41,712 bases of DNA from Acidocella aminolytica 101 = DSM 11237 (GCF_900129125.1 NZ_FQVJ01000032.1:1-41712), one strand, 5' to 3'. Shown: positions 33,593 to 41,712, counted from the stretch's first letter. The notes: generated from the sequence alone by a model not told the origin. Program-made: numbers and translations.

Positions 33593-35100
33593 GGCAACAA
33601 TTCCCAAGCATCCCTGCGCGGTTTGCCATCCAGCACCGTGCCGGGCGGCAAGCGTGTCACCCAGCCTGACTCTTCCAAAATGGTGATGATGCGCCGCGCC
33701 GTGCTGGCATCGGCAATCGCATTCAGGCCACGCTGGTAGATCTCCGCAAGGTGGCGCTTTGGTTTCCCGCTGGCTTGCCACCAGTCCACAAGCCGCCGCG
33801 CAAGTTTCAGATCGGGGGCAATACTCGCACCCTCTGAAAGTCTTTTCATTTCACAGGCATAGTATTCCGCCATCGCAATACCATTCGCCATTGAAGCGGC
33901 GCTGATTTCCTCTGCCTCGGGGGTGCCGTACAGTTCCAAAATTGCCGCGATGCGTCCGGCATGTTCTGCCATTTTTGAGCCAAATCCACGGATTGTGGAA
34001 TACACGCCTTCCGGTGCGAGTCCACGTTCTACGTCGTCGTGAAACGCGATCAACATGGCGCGGGCGTCATGGCTTAACACGATAGGTTGAGGGTCCAAGC
34101 CGCCAGAACCGTCAAGTATCCTCGGCTTTTTGTCGAGGAAGTGCGAGAGCTTGTCTTTATATTTTGCCAACACGACTGCCGCCTCTTTCGGCGCTTCCCG
34201 GTAAAACCGAGTTCCAGCGGTACTTTTGGGGGCTACAAGCAACACTCGCGCTAACAGGCCAATATCGGCAAACGCTGGGTCGCAGGTTAGGGTTTCTGCT
34301 ACCGCTGGCTGGGCCATTAGGTGCATGCTACAACGCCGCCCAGGAAGAAATGCCGTCCCCGTCAGAACGCGCCGCCTCCTGATTGGCGCACCATCCCATA
34401 ATGTGTTCAACAAGGCAGCGGTTCTGATTTTCGCGTCGTCGCTCATGGCGTGGCCCCCCAGCATCATGCCGCCTTCGGCACTAAACACGCCGGACCAGGG
34501 GCGGGATTCCGCAAGTTGCATGACGATGCCCTCCGACGTGGCATCGGCCATCAGCAACATTGGCGGCGCGGGCGGTTTCGGTTCAGGGCCAACTGCTTCA
34601 ATAGCGCTTCGTGCAGCAGCCCGGCCGTTTTTTGCAGACTTTTTGGCCTGTTCTACGGTGCTTTTCCACGCCGCATGATCGGCAGCGTAATAATTGGATT
34701 CAGCTTCGTAAGCTTCGCGTAGCGCGGCTTCCTTCGCGTAAATTGGCCCAAGAGCGAGATTGTCTACGCTGCTTTTGCGTTCCCCCGATTCCGCGATGGT
34801 CAAACACAGAAGCGTCAGCGGGGCGGGGCCGTTAAGAAGGTTTGCGTCGTGATGCGGCGCGATTGCGAAAGCGGCAGCCGCGAGAACACTTTGAGCGGCA
34901 ATTTCAATCGGTGCGCGCGTTCTGGTTTGGATAGCGTCCGCCACGTCCCGGAGCGCGCCCAGGGCTTCGATGGGAAATTCGGCAGGGGGCGCGCTCTCTC
35001 GGAACAAAGGCCGTTTTGCATCAGGCGGCGCTGTGGCGGCTGCAACCGCAGAGGCGGCGACGGCTGCCGGGTCAAACCTCAAGATTTTTCCATCACTCAT
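33589..35100 (-). CDS. DUF3987 helicase-like replication protein
   Basis: 503 residues. DUF3987 proteins are found beside primases in phages and satellites. The P-loop variant SGERKSS appears in LTLLCLTIAESGERKSSVDN (about 91-110), with a Walker-B-like region LLMADATSEGIVMQLAESRP and WSGVFSAEGGMMLGGHAMSD. The N-terminal ALRDVADAIQTRTRAPIEIA and the C-terminal winged-helix-like ADASTARRIITILEESGWV complete the family layout. Together with the upstream primase-polymerase (4-base overlap) it likely forms the replication initiation and unwinding unit of the excised element. Helicase activity is inferred. Confidence 0.85.
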   Translation of the reverse strand: MSDGKILRFDPAAVAASAVAAATAPPDAKRPLFRESAPPAEFPIEALGALRDVADAIQTRTRAPIEIAAQSVLAAAAFAIAPHHDANLLNGPAPLTLLCLTIAESGERKSSVDNLALGPIYAKEAALREAYEAESNYYAADHAAWKSTVEQAKKSAKNGRAAARSAIEAVGPEPKPPAPPMLLMADATSEGIVMQLAESRPWSGVFSAEGGMMLGGHAMSDDAKIRTAALLNTLWDGAPIRRRRVLTGTAFLPGRRCSMHLMAQPAVAETLTCDPAFADIGLLARVLLVAPKSTAGTRFYREAPKEAAVVLAKYKDKLSHFLDKKPRILDGSGGLDPQPIVLSHDARAMLIAFHDDVERGLAPEGVYSTIRGFGSKMAEHAGRIAAILELYGTPEAEEISAASMANGIAMAEYYACEMKRLSEGASIAPDLKLARRLVDWWQASGKPKRHLAEIYQRGLNAIADASTARRIITILEESGWVTRLPPGTVLDGKPRRDAWELLP

Positions 35101-35861
35101 TGCGCTGCGCCTCCCATCGCGCTCGCGATTGTTGCCTGCACTTCGCGGGCATCCAGACCGGCTGCAATTCCCGCGTGGGCCATTGCTTTTGCAATTTCTG
35201 CCGGTGACAGAGCGCCGTTTTGAATGAAACGTGCCAAGCCGTAGGTTTCCGCGTTCAAGTTGGCGTTCCTGCTTCCTGCGGCAGTACCGGCAACGCGCCT
35301 CACGGCATTATGCAGGGCAGCCTCCGCATAGCGGCGCTGCACGTCTGCGTTCACGGCATGAATCGGCTTCCAGGCGGGTGGAGGGGCCGGTTTCGGCGTT
35401 GGTGTAAGCCAGTCCGGCCAGTCTTCCGGCGGGGCGTCACAGAGCACCGGCAGACCGATTGCAGGCCAATAGATTATTGAGCCACCCTCGGCCCGGACGT
35501 CGATGCCGGGGGCTATCTTGGCGGTGGAGCACCGGAGCCCCGGCTGGTGCTTGAAAAACAGGTGAAGCCCACCGGAGCGGGTGCGGTGCGTCCGCGTTGC
35601 GGGCAGGCGGTTGCGGTTTGCCGCCCACCATTCAAGGCCGTTATGCTGCCTGTCAATGTCCAGCACGGCAACGTTGCTTGCGTCGCCTGTAGCGATGCCC
35701 ACCAACACAAAACCAAACTGAACAGCCATGCCTCTGATTTGGTCTGGGTCCGTGGTCGCGGATTTATGCCCGCGCGGGGTGCGGGGGATTTTGTCGGTAC
35801 CGACCGGGTACACAGCCCAGCCGCGCGCGGCGCACGCGAGCGCATGTTCCAGGGGCGTCAT
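35097..35861 (-). CDS. Bifunctional primase-polymerase (prim-pol) domain protein
   Basis: 254 residues. The N-terminal Prim-Pol domain (archaeo-eukaryotic primase superfamily) is shown by ALACAARGWAVYPVGTDKIP, the metal-binding DxD in NVAVLDIDRQHNG (about 69-71), RTRSGGLHLFFKH with the catalytic histidine, and APGIDVRAEGGSIIYWPA. It makes primers and may extend them for element replication. The C-terminal 80 residues resemble the primase C-terminal linker that normally joins a helicase; here the helicase-like part is the separate next gene. ATGA overlaps on both sides. Confidence 0.9.
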   Translation of the reverse strand: MTPLEHALACAARGWAVYPVGTDKIPRTPRGHKSATTDPDQIRGMAVQFGFVLVGIATGDASNVAVLDIDRQHNGLEWWAANRNRLPATRTHRTRSGGLHLFFKHQPGLRCSTAKIAPGIDVRAEGGSIIYWPAIGLPVLCDAPPEDWPDWLTPTPKPAPPPAWKPIHAVNADVQRRYAEAALHNAVRRVAGTAAGSRNANLNAETYGLARFIQNGALSPAEIAKAMAHAGIAAGLDAREVQATIASAMGGAAQ

Positions 35862-36043
35862 TTCGCGCCCCCCGGAGCAAGCTCTGACAAATCGGCAGCC
35901 AGTCGTTCACACTCCGCCGCAGCGGCCAGCAGCGCTGCGCGGCAAGCTGGGTCAGGCTCGCGGCGACGGCGTAACCACTCCGCGCGGCTAAGAAGATGCG
36001 CTACGGCCCGGCGAATTTTTTTTGGGGTAATTTTGCTATTCAT
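35858..36043 (-). CDS. Small basic protein upstream of prim-pol
   Basis: 61 residues, very basic and helical: KITPKKIRRAVAHLLSRAEW, RRRREPDPACRAALLAAAAE. Its last bases overlap the prim-pol start (ATGA). The basic first helix suggests nucleic-acid contact; function not recognised. It is the first gene of the replication operon. Confidence 0.55.
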   Translation of the reverse strand: MNSKITPKKIRRAVAHLLSRAEWLRRRREPDPACRAALLAAAAECERLAADLSELAPGGAK

Positions 36044-36161
36044 TCAGGCGATCCATGAAGATCGCGCTTGCATGTCAGCCGGGTGGAAATTATGATGCGG
36101 GTGTAGAGCCTGCATCTGATTCCTTTCCCAGCCCCGTGCCGCAAGCGCGGGGTTTGGTTTT

Positions 36162-36347
36162 TTAGGCGGCATCAGATTTCGGGAGGCTGGCGACAAAAGC
36201 TTTTAAACTTTCGTTGGTAACCAGAGTTGCCCGTCCGATTTTCCTCGTTTCAAACGAGCCGGACTTCACCAGTTCCCAAAATTTTGAATGTTTGATACCC
36301 AAGGCGTTTTGAACCTCGGCAGGCCGATGCAGTAACTTTTCGATCAT
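36162..36347 (-). CDS. AlpA-like DNA-binding protein (excisionase type)
   Basis: 61 residues from MIEKLLHRPAEVQ; GGAG six bases upstream supports this ATG over earlier ones. A MerR-like winged helix: PAEVQNALGIKHSKFWELVK, then GSFETRKIGRATLVTNESLK and AFVASLPKSD. This is the AlpA/HTH_17 type found in P4-like islands, where it promotes excision by acting as a recombination directionality factor or by activating int. It lies between the replication genes and the integrase, as expected. Confidence 0.85.
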   Translation of the reverse strand: MIEKLLHRPAEVQNALGIKHSKFWELVKSGSFETRKIGRATLVTNESLKAFVASLPKSDAA

Positions 36348-36416
36348 AGGTGGCTCCATCCAGTTTGTACGGAGCATTATGGATTTGCGTGTACGCGTCG
36401 CCTATCTGTGTGACTT

Positions 36417-37145
36417 TCACCGCCGCTGTGGGGCAAAAGTCACACTACAATGATGGGTTTTAGTGACGTGTCGGATTTGCTCGAACGTCACCCGCTGGCC
36501 GGTCAATGCGTTGGCTATGGCCGCCGATTGTTCGTAAAGGGGTTTTCCAAAAAGTGCGTTAAACATCGCGGAAACATCCGCGCCAGTTTGCAGTCCATCT
36601 TTGTTGTGGCGGTCATTTTCTAAGATCAACCGCCGTTCTCCGATCAGCCGTATCTTTTGCTCAAGCACGTCGGCCTTGGCCCTCATCCCGGAAGCGGCGC
36701 CGCGCCAGTCAATGCCGCCAGCCATCGGCGGCAACTTTTCGGTATCGTCGGCCTCTTCTCGCAGCATGCGGGCGCGGTTTTTCAACTGCTCAACTTCGCT
36801 TTGATAACTTGCCATCGTGGCCGCAGTTTGGGGAGCAATTGAAAAGTGCAGAAGCTGTTTAAAAAGCCATATAAGCGCGATGCCCTGCCGCTCGCTCTCG
36901 TCATCGGGGCATGTGCCGCAAATGGTCTCCAACGCCTTTTTGTTTGGTGCATAGACAAACCCTGTGCGCTTTTTTTTCTGCAATTCGTTCCAGAGCGTCC
37001 GCAGTTTTTCGTCAGATGCCAGCCGGTCGATCAAATCCCGGCCTCGGACATGCTCAGGGTGCGTTCTGTTTTCGTCAATCCAATTGGCCACCGCCAAAGG
37101 TAACCAGGGTGGAAAATCAGAATGGCTCGTGATATCGTCCGACAT
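36417..37145 (-). CDS. Element protein of unknown function with central coiled-coil
   Basis: 242 residues from MSDDITSHSDFPPWLP (GGA ten bases upstream; 37268 is an upstream alternative without a ribosome site). The N-terminal half is globular and helical (AVANWIDENRTHPEHVRGRD, YAPNKKALETICGTCPDDES). A coiled-coil spans about 115-180 (QSEVEQLKNRARMLREEADD, RAKADVLEQKIRLIGERRLI). It ends in FEQIRHVTKTHHCSVTFAPQ. I do not recognise it. Its place next to the integrase and AlpA suggests a regulatory or replication role. Confidence 0.65.
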   Translation of the reverse strand: MSDDITSHSDFPPWLPLAVANWIDENRTHPEHVRGRDLIDRLASDEKLRTLWNELQKKKRTGFVYAPNKKALETICGTCPDDESERQGIALIWLFKQLLHFSIAPQTAATMASYQSEVEQLKNRARMLREEADDTEKLPPMAGGIDWRGAASGMRAKADVLEQKIRLIGERRLILENDRHNKDGLQTGADVSAMFNALFGKPLYEQSAAIANALTGQRVTFEQIRHVTKTHHCSVTFAPQRR

Positions 37146-37210
37146 GATCTTTAATTCCATTTGCGGGGTTAAGATTTTGGCGCGGTGAGGGTCCAGCCTC
37201 CCGCGCCTTT

Positions 37211-38446
37211 TTATGCGCTGGCATGTAAGTGCCTTACGTTGCCGCCCGTGGCCGCTGGGCTGGTACAATGCCGCGCCCAGGCAGCCATGAGTTGGCGCCG
37301 CTTTTCAAAGTGATCGCCGCGCAAATATGCTGCCTCGACTTTGTTTTTATTCGTATGAGCCAACGCGGTTTCGGCAATTTCGCGAGGGTAGTTTGTGGTC
37401 TCCGCGCACCAATCGCGGAAAGAGCTACGGCAACCATGAACCGTGAAGCCCTCCGCCACGGCTGCTAGGGCTTTGCTTAGGGCCACGTCACTCATGGGCT
37501 TGCCGGGGGCGCCACCGGGGAAAATCAGGCCGTCCGGCTTGCTCTGTAGCGGTTGCATGACCTCAAGGATCGCTATCGCGTTATCGCTCAACGGAACGCG
37601 GTGTTCCTGCTTCGCCTTCATCCTGGCGGCGGGAACGGTCCAAACTTTGGCGGCAAGATCAATCTCATTCCACCGAGCCCCGCGCGCCTCGCCAGACCTC
37701 GCAGCGGTCAAAATGAGAAACCGCAGGCACAAGGCGCTGGTGCTGCTCGCGGCGGTCAGCTGCTCCCATACAGCAGGTATATCGGCCCAAGGCAGTGCTG
37801 CATGATGCACCACGGCGCTGACTTTCGTCTTTGCGGGTAGCACTTGATCGAGATACCCAGTCCAACGCGCGGGGTTGTCACCTTTGCGCCAGCCATGCAC
37901 CCCGGCGTAATCGAGCACTGCCTCTATTCTGCCACGCAGCCGGGAAGCGGTCTCCGGCTTCTCTTGCCATATCGGGCGCAGGATACGCAGCACCTCATCC
38001 AAGCCAACACTGCCTACGCTCATATTGCCGATAACCGGGCTGGCGTATGTTTTTAAGGTGCTGGCCCATTGTGCGGCGTGCTTCTCGTTCTTCCACCCCG
38101 CGCGATGCGCCTCAATATAAAGCCCGGCAACCGCGTCGAATGTCCGCCCATCCGCGTTCGTGGCCAAGGTTTGACGCTCTCGGCGTTGCTCAAGGGGGTT
38201 AATCCCGTCTCGGATTTGATTCCGAAGCTTCCGCGCTGCTTCCCGCGCCTCGGCCAGCGGTACATCACGCAGCGGACCAAGGCTCATCCAATTTGCTTTG
38301 TTTGCCAGCTTGTACCGGAAAAGCCAGGATTTCGAGCCATCGGGGCGCACGCGAAGGTAAAGATTGTCGCCATCGCCATATGTGCCGGGCTTTGTCAGGG
38401 CGTTTATGCCCAGCGCGGAAAGCCGCTTCGACGGTCCTTTGCCCAT
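37211..38446 (-). CDS. int: Tyrosine integrase of the tRNA-Ser element
   Basis: 411 residues from the ATG at 38446 (GGGAG upstream; an adjacent GTG is possible). The N-terminal DUF4102 arm-binding domain (ALTKPGTYGDGDNLYLRVRP, SKSWLFRYK) is followed by the core-binding domain and the P4-type catalytic domain. The catalytic domain has Arg in LTAARSGEARGARWNEID, HGCR as the HxxR box, ALAH, and the nucleophile in VEAAYLRGD. It catalyses integration at, and with a partner excision from, the tRNA-Ser site; attR is about 220 bases upstream of the start. Length is normal for P4-type integrases. Three 9-bp repeats directly in front of its ribosome site suggest autoregulation. Confidence 0.95.
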   Translation of the reverse strand: MGKGPSKRLSALGINALTKPGTYGDGDNLYLRVRPDGSKSWLFRYKLANKANWMSLGPLRDVPLAEAREAARKLRNQIRDGINPLEQRRERQTLATNADGRTFDAVAGLYIEAHRAGWKNEKHAAQWASTLKTYASPVIGNMSVGSVGLDEVLRILRPIWQEKPETASRLRGRIEAVLDYAGVHGWRKGDNPARWTGYLDQVLPAKTKVSAVVHHAALPWADIPAVWEQLTAASSTSALCLRFLILTAARSGEARGARWNEIDLAAKVWTVPAARMKAKQEHRVPLSDNAIAILEVMQPLQSKPDGLIFPGGAPGKPMSDVALSKALAAVAEGFTVHGCRSSFRDWCAETTNYPREIAETALAHTNKNKVEAAYLRGDHFEKRRQLMAAWARHCTSPAATGGNVRHLHASA

Positions 38447-38460
38447 CACCCGCGCTCCCG

Positions 38461-38487
38461 ATTAGGTGGATTAGGTGGATTAGGTGG
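38461..38487 (+). repeat. Three tandem ATTAGGTGG repeats, right candidate arm sites
   Basis: ATTAGGTGG three times without spacing, followed by a G run. This is the reverse complement of the left array at 30934-30960. It lies 15 bases upstream of the integrase start and 185 bases inside attR. Confidence 0.7.
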
Positions 38488-38488
38488 G

Positions 38489-38890
38489 GGGTAGGTCTGA
38501 AAATCCATTTTTAAGGGGTCCGGCACGGGGTGATGAAGCATGATGGCTACACCATAAAATCACATTGCCGCGTACGCAAGCAAATTAAGGCGGAAACAAA
38601 GCCAGTAAAAACAAGGGAAAATATGAAGTCTTTGAACGGCAATAAACGGCTATGGATACACGTTAGGCGGACACCTCTTCCGCCAGCGACCCCTGCAACT
38701 CTCATCACAGACAAGTAAAAAACTAAGGTTTTCCTTGGATTTTTGCGTCCGTTTTGCTTGAGCCTGCACCGAAATGCGGCAATATGTCGCTTGTATTTGT
38801 GGGATTAGTCGCGGATCAAGATTTGTGGGATATGCTCCGAACATTAGAAAAGCGTTCACTCGCCGAAGTGCGGAACACGAATAAGCCCGG
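38489..38890. other. Right end of the element and flank without a gene
   Basis: About 400 bases. The first 180 run from the integrase upstream region to attR and hold no convincing gene. Beyond attR (38689 on) the sequence is host flank or IS debris leading into a truncated transposase. It is moderately AT-rich and no coding frame is recognised. Confidence 0.4.
38672..38688 (+). repeat. attR: second copy of the 17-bp direct repeat
   Basis: CACCTCTTCCGCCAGCG identical to 30671-30687. No tRNA body precedes it (upstream is CGTTAGGCGGA), as expected when the intact tRNA gene is regenerated at the other end. Confidence 0.9.
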
Positions 38891-39867
38891 CATGTGTCGC
38901 CGCCAGGATTGCGACCGGCGAAGTCGTCCATATCGATGCGTCGTTGATCCGCGCGCATGTCAGTTGGGATGCACTTGCGGTCCGCCATGTCGAGGCTGTC
39001 GCGCAAGCCGATGACGAGATCCTTCACGAGAGCCAGCAAAGTGGAAAATCCAAGAAGATCTGCATAACGGATCCGGATGCCACAATGGCAACCAGCGGCC
39101 GCAATCGGCGGCTCGAACCTGCCTACAAGCAGCATACCGCCGTCGATGATGTCGCCGGCGTGGTGGTTGATGTCGAAGTGACGACGGGCCAGGAGAATGA
39201 GGGGATGGTGGTTGCCGAACGTCTCGACGCGGTCACGGCCGCAACGGGACGGCCGATCACCATCGCGACGATGGATGCCGGCTATGCCTACGCCAAAGTT
39301 TTCCGTGCGCTGGAGGATCGCAGCATCGAGGGCATTTTACCCGCCAAGGCTGAGCAGATGCCGGGCAAGGTTATTCCGACGCGGCGGTTCAAATTTGACT
39401 CCCACCATAATATTGCACGTTGTCCGAGAGGGAAAATCCTGCGCCCGAAGGGCAAGCTCCAGCGCAGCGCATTTCAGCATTTCTACGCCGACGTCAAGGA
39501 TTGTCGAAACTGTCCGCTACGCGCTCGCTGCGTCAGCCCTTCACGGCATGCCCGCGTTGTCGTATTCAACGTCAACCATCCCTCGTTGCTCAGGGCGCGT
39601 CGCAAGCGGCGCGCCTGGGGCAAACGGGAGAACCGGCTGTATCAGCGTCACCGGTGGCGGGTCGAGGGCGTTCATGGCGAAGCCAAGACGTGGCACGGTT
39701 TGGCCAGAGCCGTCCGGCGCGGACTCGACAATATGCGCATCCAGGTCTTCCTCACCGCCGCGGCAATCAATCTGAAGCGGCTTGCCGTCGCATTCTTCAC
39801 CTTGATTCTTTACCGTTTGATCGCGCCTGTCCCCGTAATCGATGCCAACCTGCCGCAACTCGCCTGA
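38890..39867 (+). pseudogene. IS1182-like transposase, N-terminally truncated
   Basis: The frame ATGEVVHIDASLIRAHVSWD carries the first catalytic aspartate and can be followed back to about 38890 before homology ends. It then shows DPDATMATSGRNRRLEPAY, ITIATMDAGYAYAKVF (second aspartate), a cysteine cluster DCRNCPLRARC, and RHRWRVEGVHGEAKTWHGLA with the final glutamate. It is a DDE enzyme of the IS1182 group with the N-terminal 100 or so residues missing. Unlike the other copy at 6471-7783 its remaining frame is unbroken, and it is a different subtype. Confidence 0.78.
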
Positions 39868-39937
39868 GAACCGTCTCGTCGCCGATCCATCGGCCGATGT
39901 CCTGCCAATATCGAAAAGCGGACTTCTTCAACGACCC

Positions 39938-40379
39938 CGTGGTGCATCTGATCCGCCATTCGATGAATTTCTGCAGCTGGAAAGATCGAAAGGCTGTGGC
40001 TGCGGATTTGCGCCCGATCTACGAAGCCCCCACCGTCGAGGAGGCTGCCCGCCAGCTCGATGCCTTCGAGACAATCTGGGGCACGAAATACCCGTCCATC
40101 GCCCCGGCCTGGCGCCGGGCATGGGCGGAAGTGATCCCGTTTTTTGCCTTCAGCGCGGCGATCAGAAAAATCATCTATACGACAAATGCCGTGGAATCCC
40201 TGAACCGGGTGTTGCGCAAAACGCTCAAAACCAAGGGGGCATTCCCAACCGAGGACGCCGCGACAAAGCTGATTTTTCTGGCCATCCGAAATTTCGAAAA
40301 AGGCGGGCGTACGGTGAGAGAATGGGTTGCGGCACGCAATCAACTGGCCATAATGTTTGAAGGGCGCTTCAACGCCTGA
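39938..40379 (+). pseudogene. IS256 transposase, C-terminal half
   Basis: Homology begins abruptly at VVHLIRHSMNFCSWKDRKAV and runs to the natural C-terminus [13 protein letters not shown]. It includes the final glutamate in YTTNAVESLNRVLRK. It is nearly identical to the other IS256 copy at 1164-2297 (for example EAPTVEEAARQ here versus EAPSAEEAARQ there), and keeps the tail that copy lost. The upstream frame is unrelated sequence. It is in the opposite orientation to the first copy. Confidence 0.9.
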
Positions 40380-40410
40380 AATTGTCTGATAACCACATGG
40401 GCCACATCGG

Positions 40411-40434
40411 ATACACAGTCTTTCAGACACTCCC
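40411..40434. repeat. IS256 terminal inverted repeat (right end)
   Basis: Outward from the transposase end: ATACACAG, seven bases, GACACTC, matching the left end at 2337-2360. The IS630 remnant starts immediately beyond. Confidence 0.7.
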
Positions 40435-40441
40435 CATTGCC

Positions 40442-40921
40442 CCCGTGCCGCACGGACACTGGAAAACCACGATCTTCACCGGCGTGCTGCGGCTGGACGG
40501 TATGACCGCGCCAATGCTGCTTGACGGCCCCATGGATCGTGAAATGTTCCAAGCCTACATTGAGCAGGTCCTCGTCCCCAGCCTGCGCCGCGGTGACATC
40601 GTCGTGATGGACAATCTCCCCGCCCATCGCCCGCCAGACGTCCGCGCCGCCATCGAAGCCGCAGGCGCCACCTTACTCTACCTGCCCCCTCCGCTGGCTT
40701 TCCACCAGCGCTTCGCACCGGCGAAACCTTGGCCAGCTTCGCCCTACTCGCCAGACCTCAACCCCATCGAAAACGCCTTCTCAAAGCTCAAGGCAATCCT
40801 GCGCAAACAAGCCGCAAGAACAATCCCCGCCCTGTGGCAGGCCATCGCCGATGCATTGCCAAGGTTCACACCAGAAGAAGCTCAAAACTTCTTCAAAGCA
40901 GCAGGATATGACCCAATCTGA
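40442..40921 (+). pseudogene. IS630-family transposase fragment with in-frame insertion
   Basis: Reads [20 protein letters not shown], the catalytic [16 protein letters not shown] and, after LLYLPP, an extra stretch of 18 residues (40691-40744) before [19 protein letters not shown] with the last glutamate. Relatives run directly from LPP into YSPDLNPIE. The N-terminal half is lost at the IS256 junction. The extra residues fall between the second aspartate and the glutamate and would disturb the active site. Confidence 0.82.
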
Positions 40922-41045
40922 ACGGATTCCGCTCTAGCGAGACCTGTGCGCGGGTTGTTGTAGGGCACTGAAACGTATTGTTTTTTTATTTTGCGGTGGC
41001 GATTGGCCTATGTCGCCACCGCCCTGGTCGGAGCGGTGGCTGCTT

Positions 41046-41712
41046 TCATACTTGGGCCGCGAGAATGTTCATGGCACGCTTGAGGTTGTAGGCGATGGCG
41101 GTGAGGTGGACTTGGACGGCGGCTTTGGCGAGACCTCGCCATCGCATGCGGCGCGGCCATAGCAGCGCTTCCATGTTCCGAATACCTTCTCGATCCGGCC
41201 TCGCACCCGATGGATCGGTTGGTTCCATTCTTTAAGCTTACGCAGCGTTTCCTTTTCATCGCGCCCCCACATGCCGGTAACGACGATCCGCGATATGCCG
41301 CCCTTTGCACGCACAGCATCACGGAAGTGATTACCGCGATAGGCGCTGTCGGCAAATACCTCGCCGGGATTGTCGGGCAGCGCTTCGGGGCCTGCTCTGC
41401 CATCATTGATATTAGCAGATGTGACCGACACTTCCTCGACCAATGCAGCATCGGCATCTGCCCCAACATACGCCTTGAAGCCATGAACGCTCGGTTTTCC
41501 CTTGTGTTTGACCCAGCGTGCATCGTCTTCGGCGGCGGAGGCAATGATCATAGCATCGACCAGCGTACCGGTCTTGACGGTCACTGCCTTTGATTTGAGC
41601 CTAATGGTCACACTGTCAAACAGCGGCCGATCACGCTTGTGCGTGACCATCAGCCTACGATATCTGACGAAGGCGGTAAGCTCCGGCGTCGCTTCATTGG
41701 AGGAAAACCCGC
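41046..41712 (-). pseudogene. IS5-family transposase, frameshifted, runs off the window
   Basis: Minus-strand frame with KTGTLVDAMIIASA (catalytic aspartate), KPSVHGFKAYVGADADAALV, then EVFADSAYRGNHFRDAV (second aspartate) and RVRGRIEKVFGTWKRCYGR (glutamate). The frame then shifts and the true end RWRGLAKAAVQVHLTAIAYN follows in another frame to 41046. The 5' part lies outside the window. Downstream, GAGACCTGTGCGCGGG near 40940 may be its terminal repeat. Confidence 0.85.

Larger units (their letters stand above)
30671..38688. mobile_element. 8-kb integrative element at tRNA-Ser (satellite-like)
   Basis: Bounded by a 17-bp direct repeat (CACCTCTTCCGCCAGCG) that copies the tRNA 3' end. It contains a tyrosine integrase beside the right end, an AlpA-like protein, a primase-polymerase, a DUF3987 protein and about eight small genes in one overlapping minus-strand series. 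A lone Mrr-like endonuclease lies on the plus strand near the left end. There is no relaxase, type IV secretion, capsid, portal or terminase gene, so it cannot transfer by itself. It is most like a small mobilisable or phage-satellite-type island. The classification is inference from gene content. Confidence 0.88.

Noticed and set aside
33593-33781. An upstream extension of the 77-residue island protein
   Set aside because: The extension lies wholly inside the DUF3987 gene, and a GTG overlapping the DUF3987 stop gives a natural coupled start at 33592.
38461-38487. CRISPR-like array
   Set aside because: The 9-bp units are contiguous with no spacers and occur inverted at the other end of the island. 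They fit integrase arm sites, not CRISPR.

Overview
The window looks like chromosome from an alphaproteobacterium, most likely an acidophilic member of the Acetobacteraceae (Acidocella/Acidiphilium type). This is inferred from GC-rich codon use, the style of the core genes (HdeD-like protein, Ohr, EttA, glutaryl-CoA dehydrogenase paired with a CaiB-type transferase, YajC) and the mix of IS families. No rRNA or species marker is present, so the assignment is an inference.

Layout. (1) 1-7.9 kb is an insertion-sequence graveyard: pieces of IS630, IS21, IS256, IS66-like, serine-recombinase and IS1182 elements, nested and mostly broken. It surrounds one intact, strikingly AT-rich gene for a polytopic membrane protein (4768-6465) that looks horizontally acquired. 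(2) 8.2-14.8 kb is the most interesting part. A stand-alone sigma-54 activator is followed, after a broken IS5 element, by a minus-strand operon of four small secreted proteins plus a secreted C39 cysteine peptidase. A divergent gene encodes an outer-membrane protein with a coiled-coil followed by a beta-barrel. The set resembles the Pseudomonas Fap functional-amyloid system (FapD-like peptidase, FapF-like porin, FapB/C/E-like fibre proteins) but is strongly rearranged. A consensus sigma-54 promoter sits in front of the operon. Three of the secreted proteins share a double-glycine-like processing motif just after the Sec signal, which makes them candidate substrates of the C39 peptidase. (3) 14.9-30.7 kb is ordinary chromosome: peroxide resistance, aminotransferase, GNAT, ettA, HdeD-like, a decayed LysE exporter, methyltransferase, HI0933-family flavoprotein, a LysR/gcdH/CaiB cluster, TrmN6-like methylase, polyprenyl synthase, a MarR-GNAT fusion, yajC, a DUF815 ATPase and tRNA-Ser(UGA). 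(4) 30.67-38.69 kb is an 8-kb integrative element inserted at the 3' end of tRNA-Ser. It is bounded by a 17-bp direct repeat. It carries a tyrosine integrase, an AlpA-like DNA-binding protein, a primase-polymerase, a DUF3987 helicase-like protein, a chain of overlapping small orphan genes and, in opposite orientation, a membrane-anchored Mrr-like endonuclease. Tandem 9-bp repeats lie near both ends in inverted orientation and look like integrase arm sites. (5) 38.9-41.7 kb is again IS debris (IS1182, the other half of an IS256, IS630, IS5).

How the genes may work together. In region 2 the activator would switch on the operon through sigma-54 RNA polymerase. The small proteins would go through Sec, be trimmed in the periplasm by the C39 peptidase, and leave through the barrel to form surface fibres. 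In region 4 the integrase/AlpA pair handles integration and excision, the prim-pol/DUF3987 pair handles replication, and the endonuclease is likely a defence cargo.
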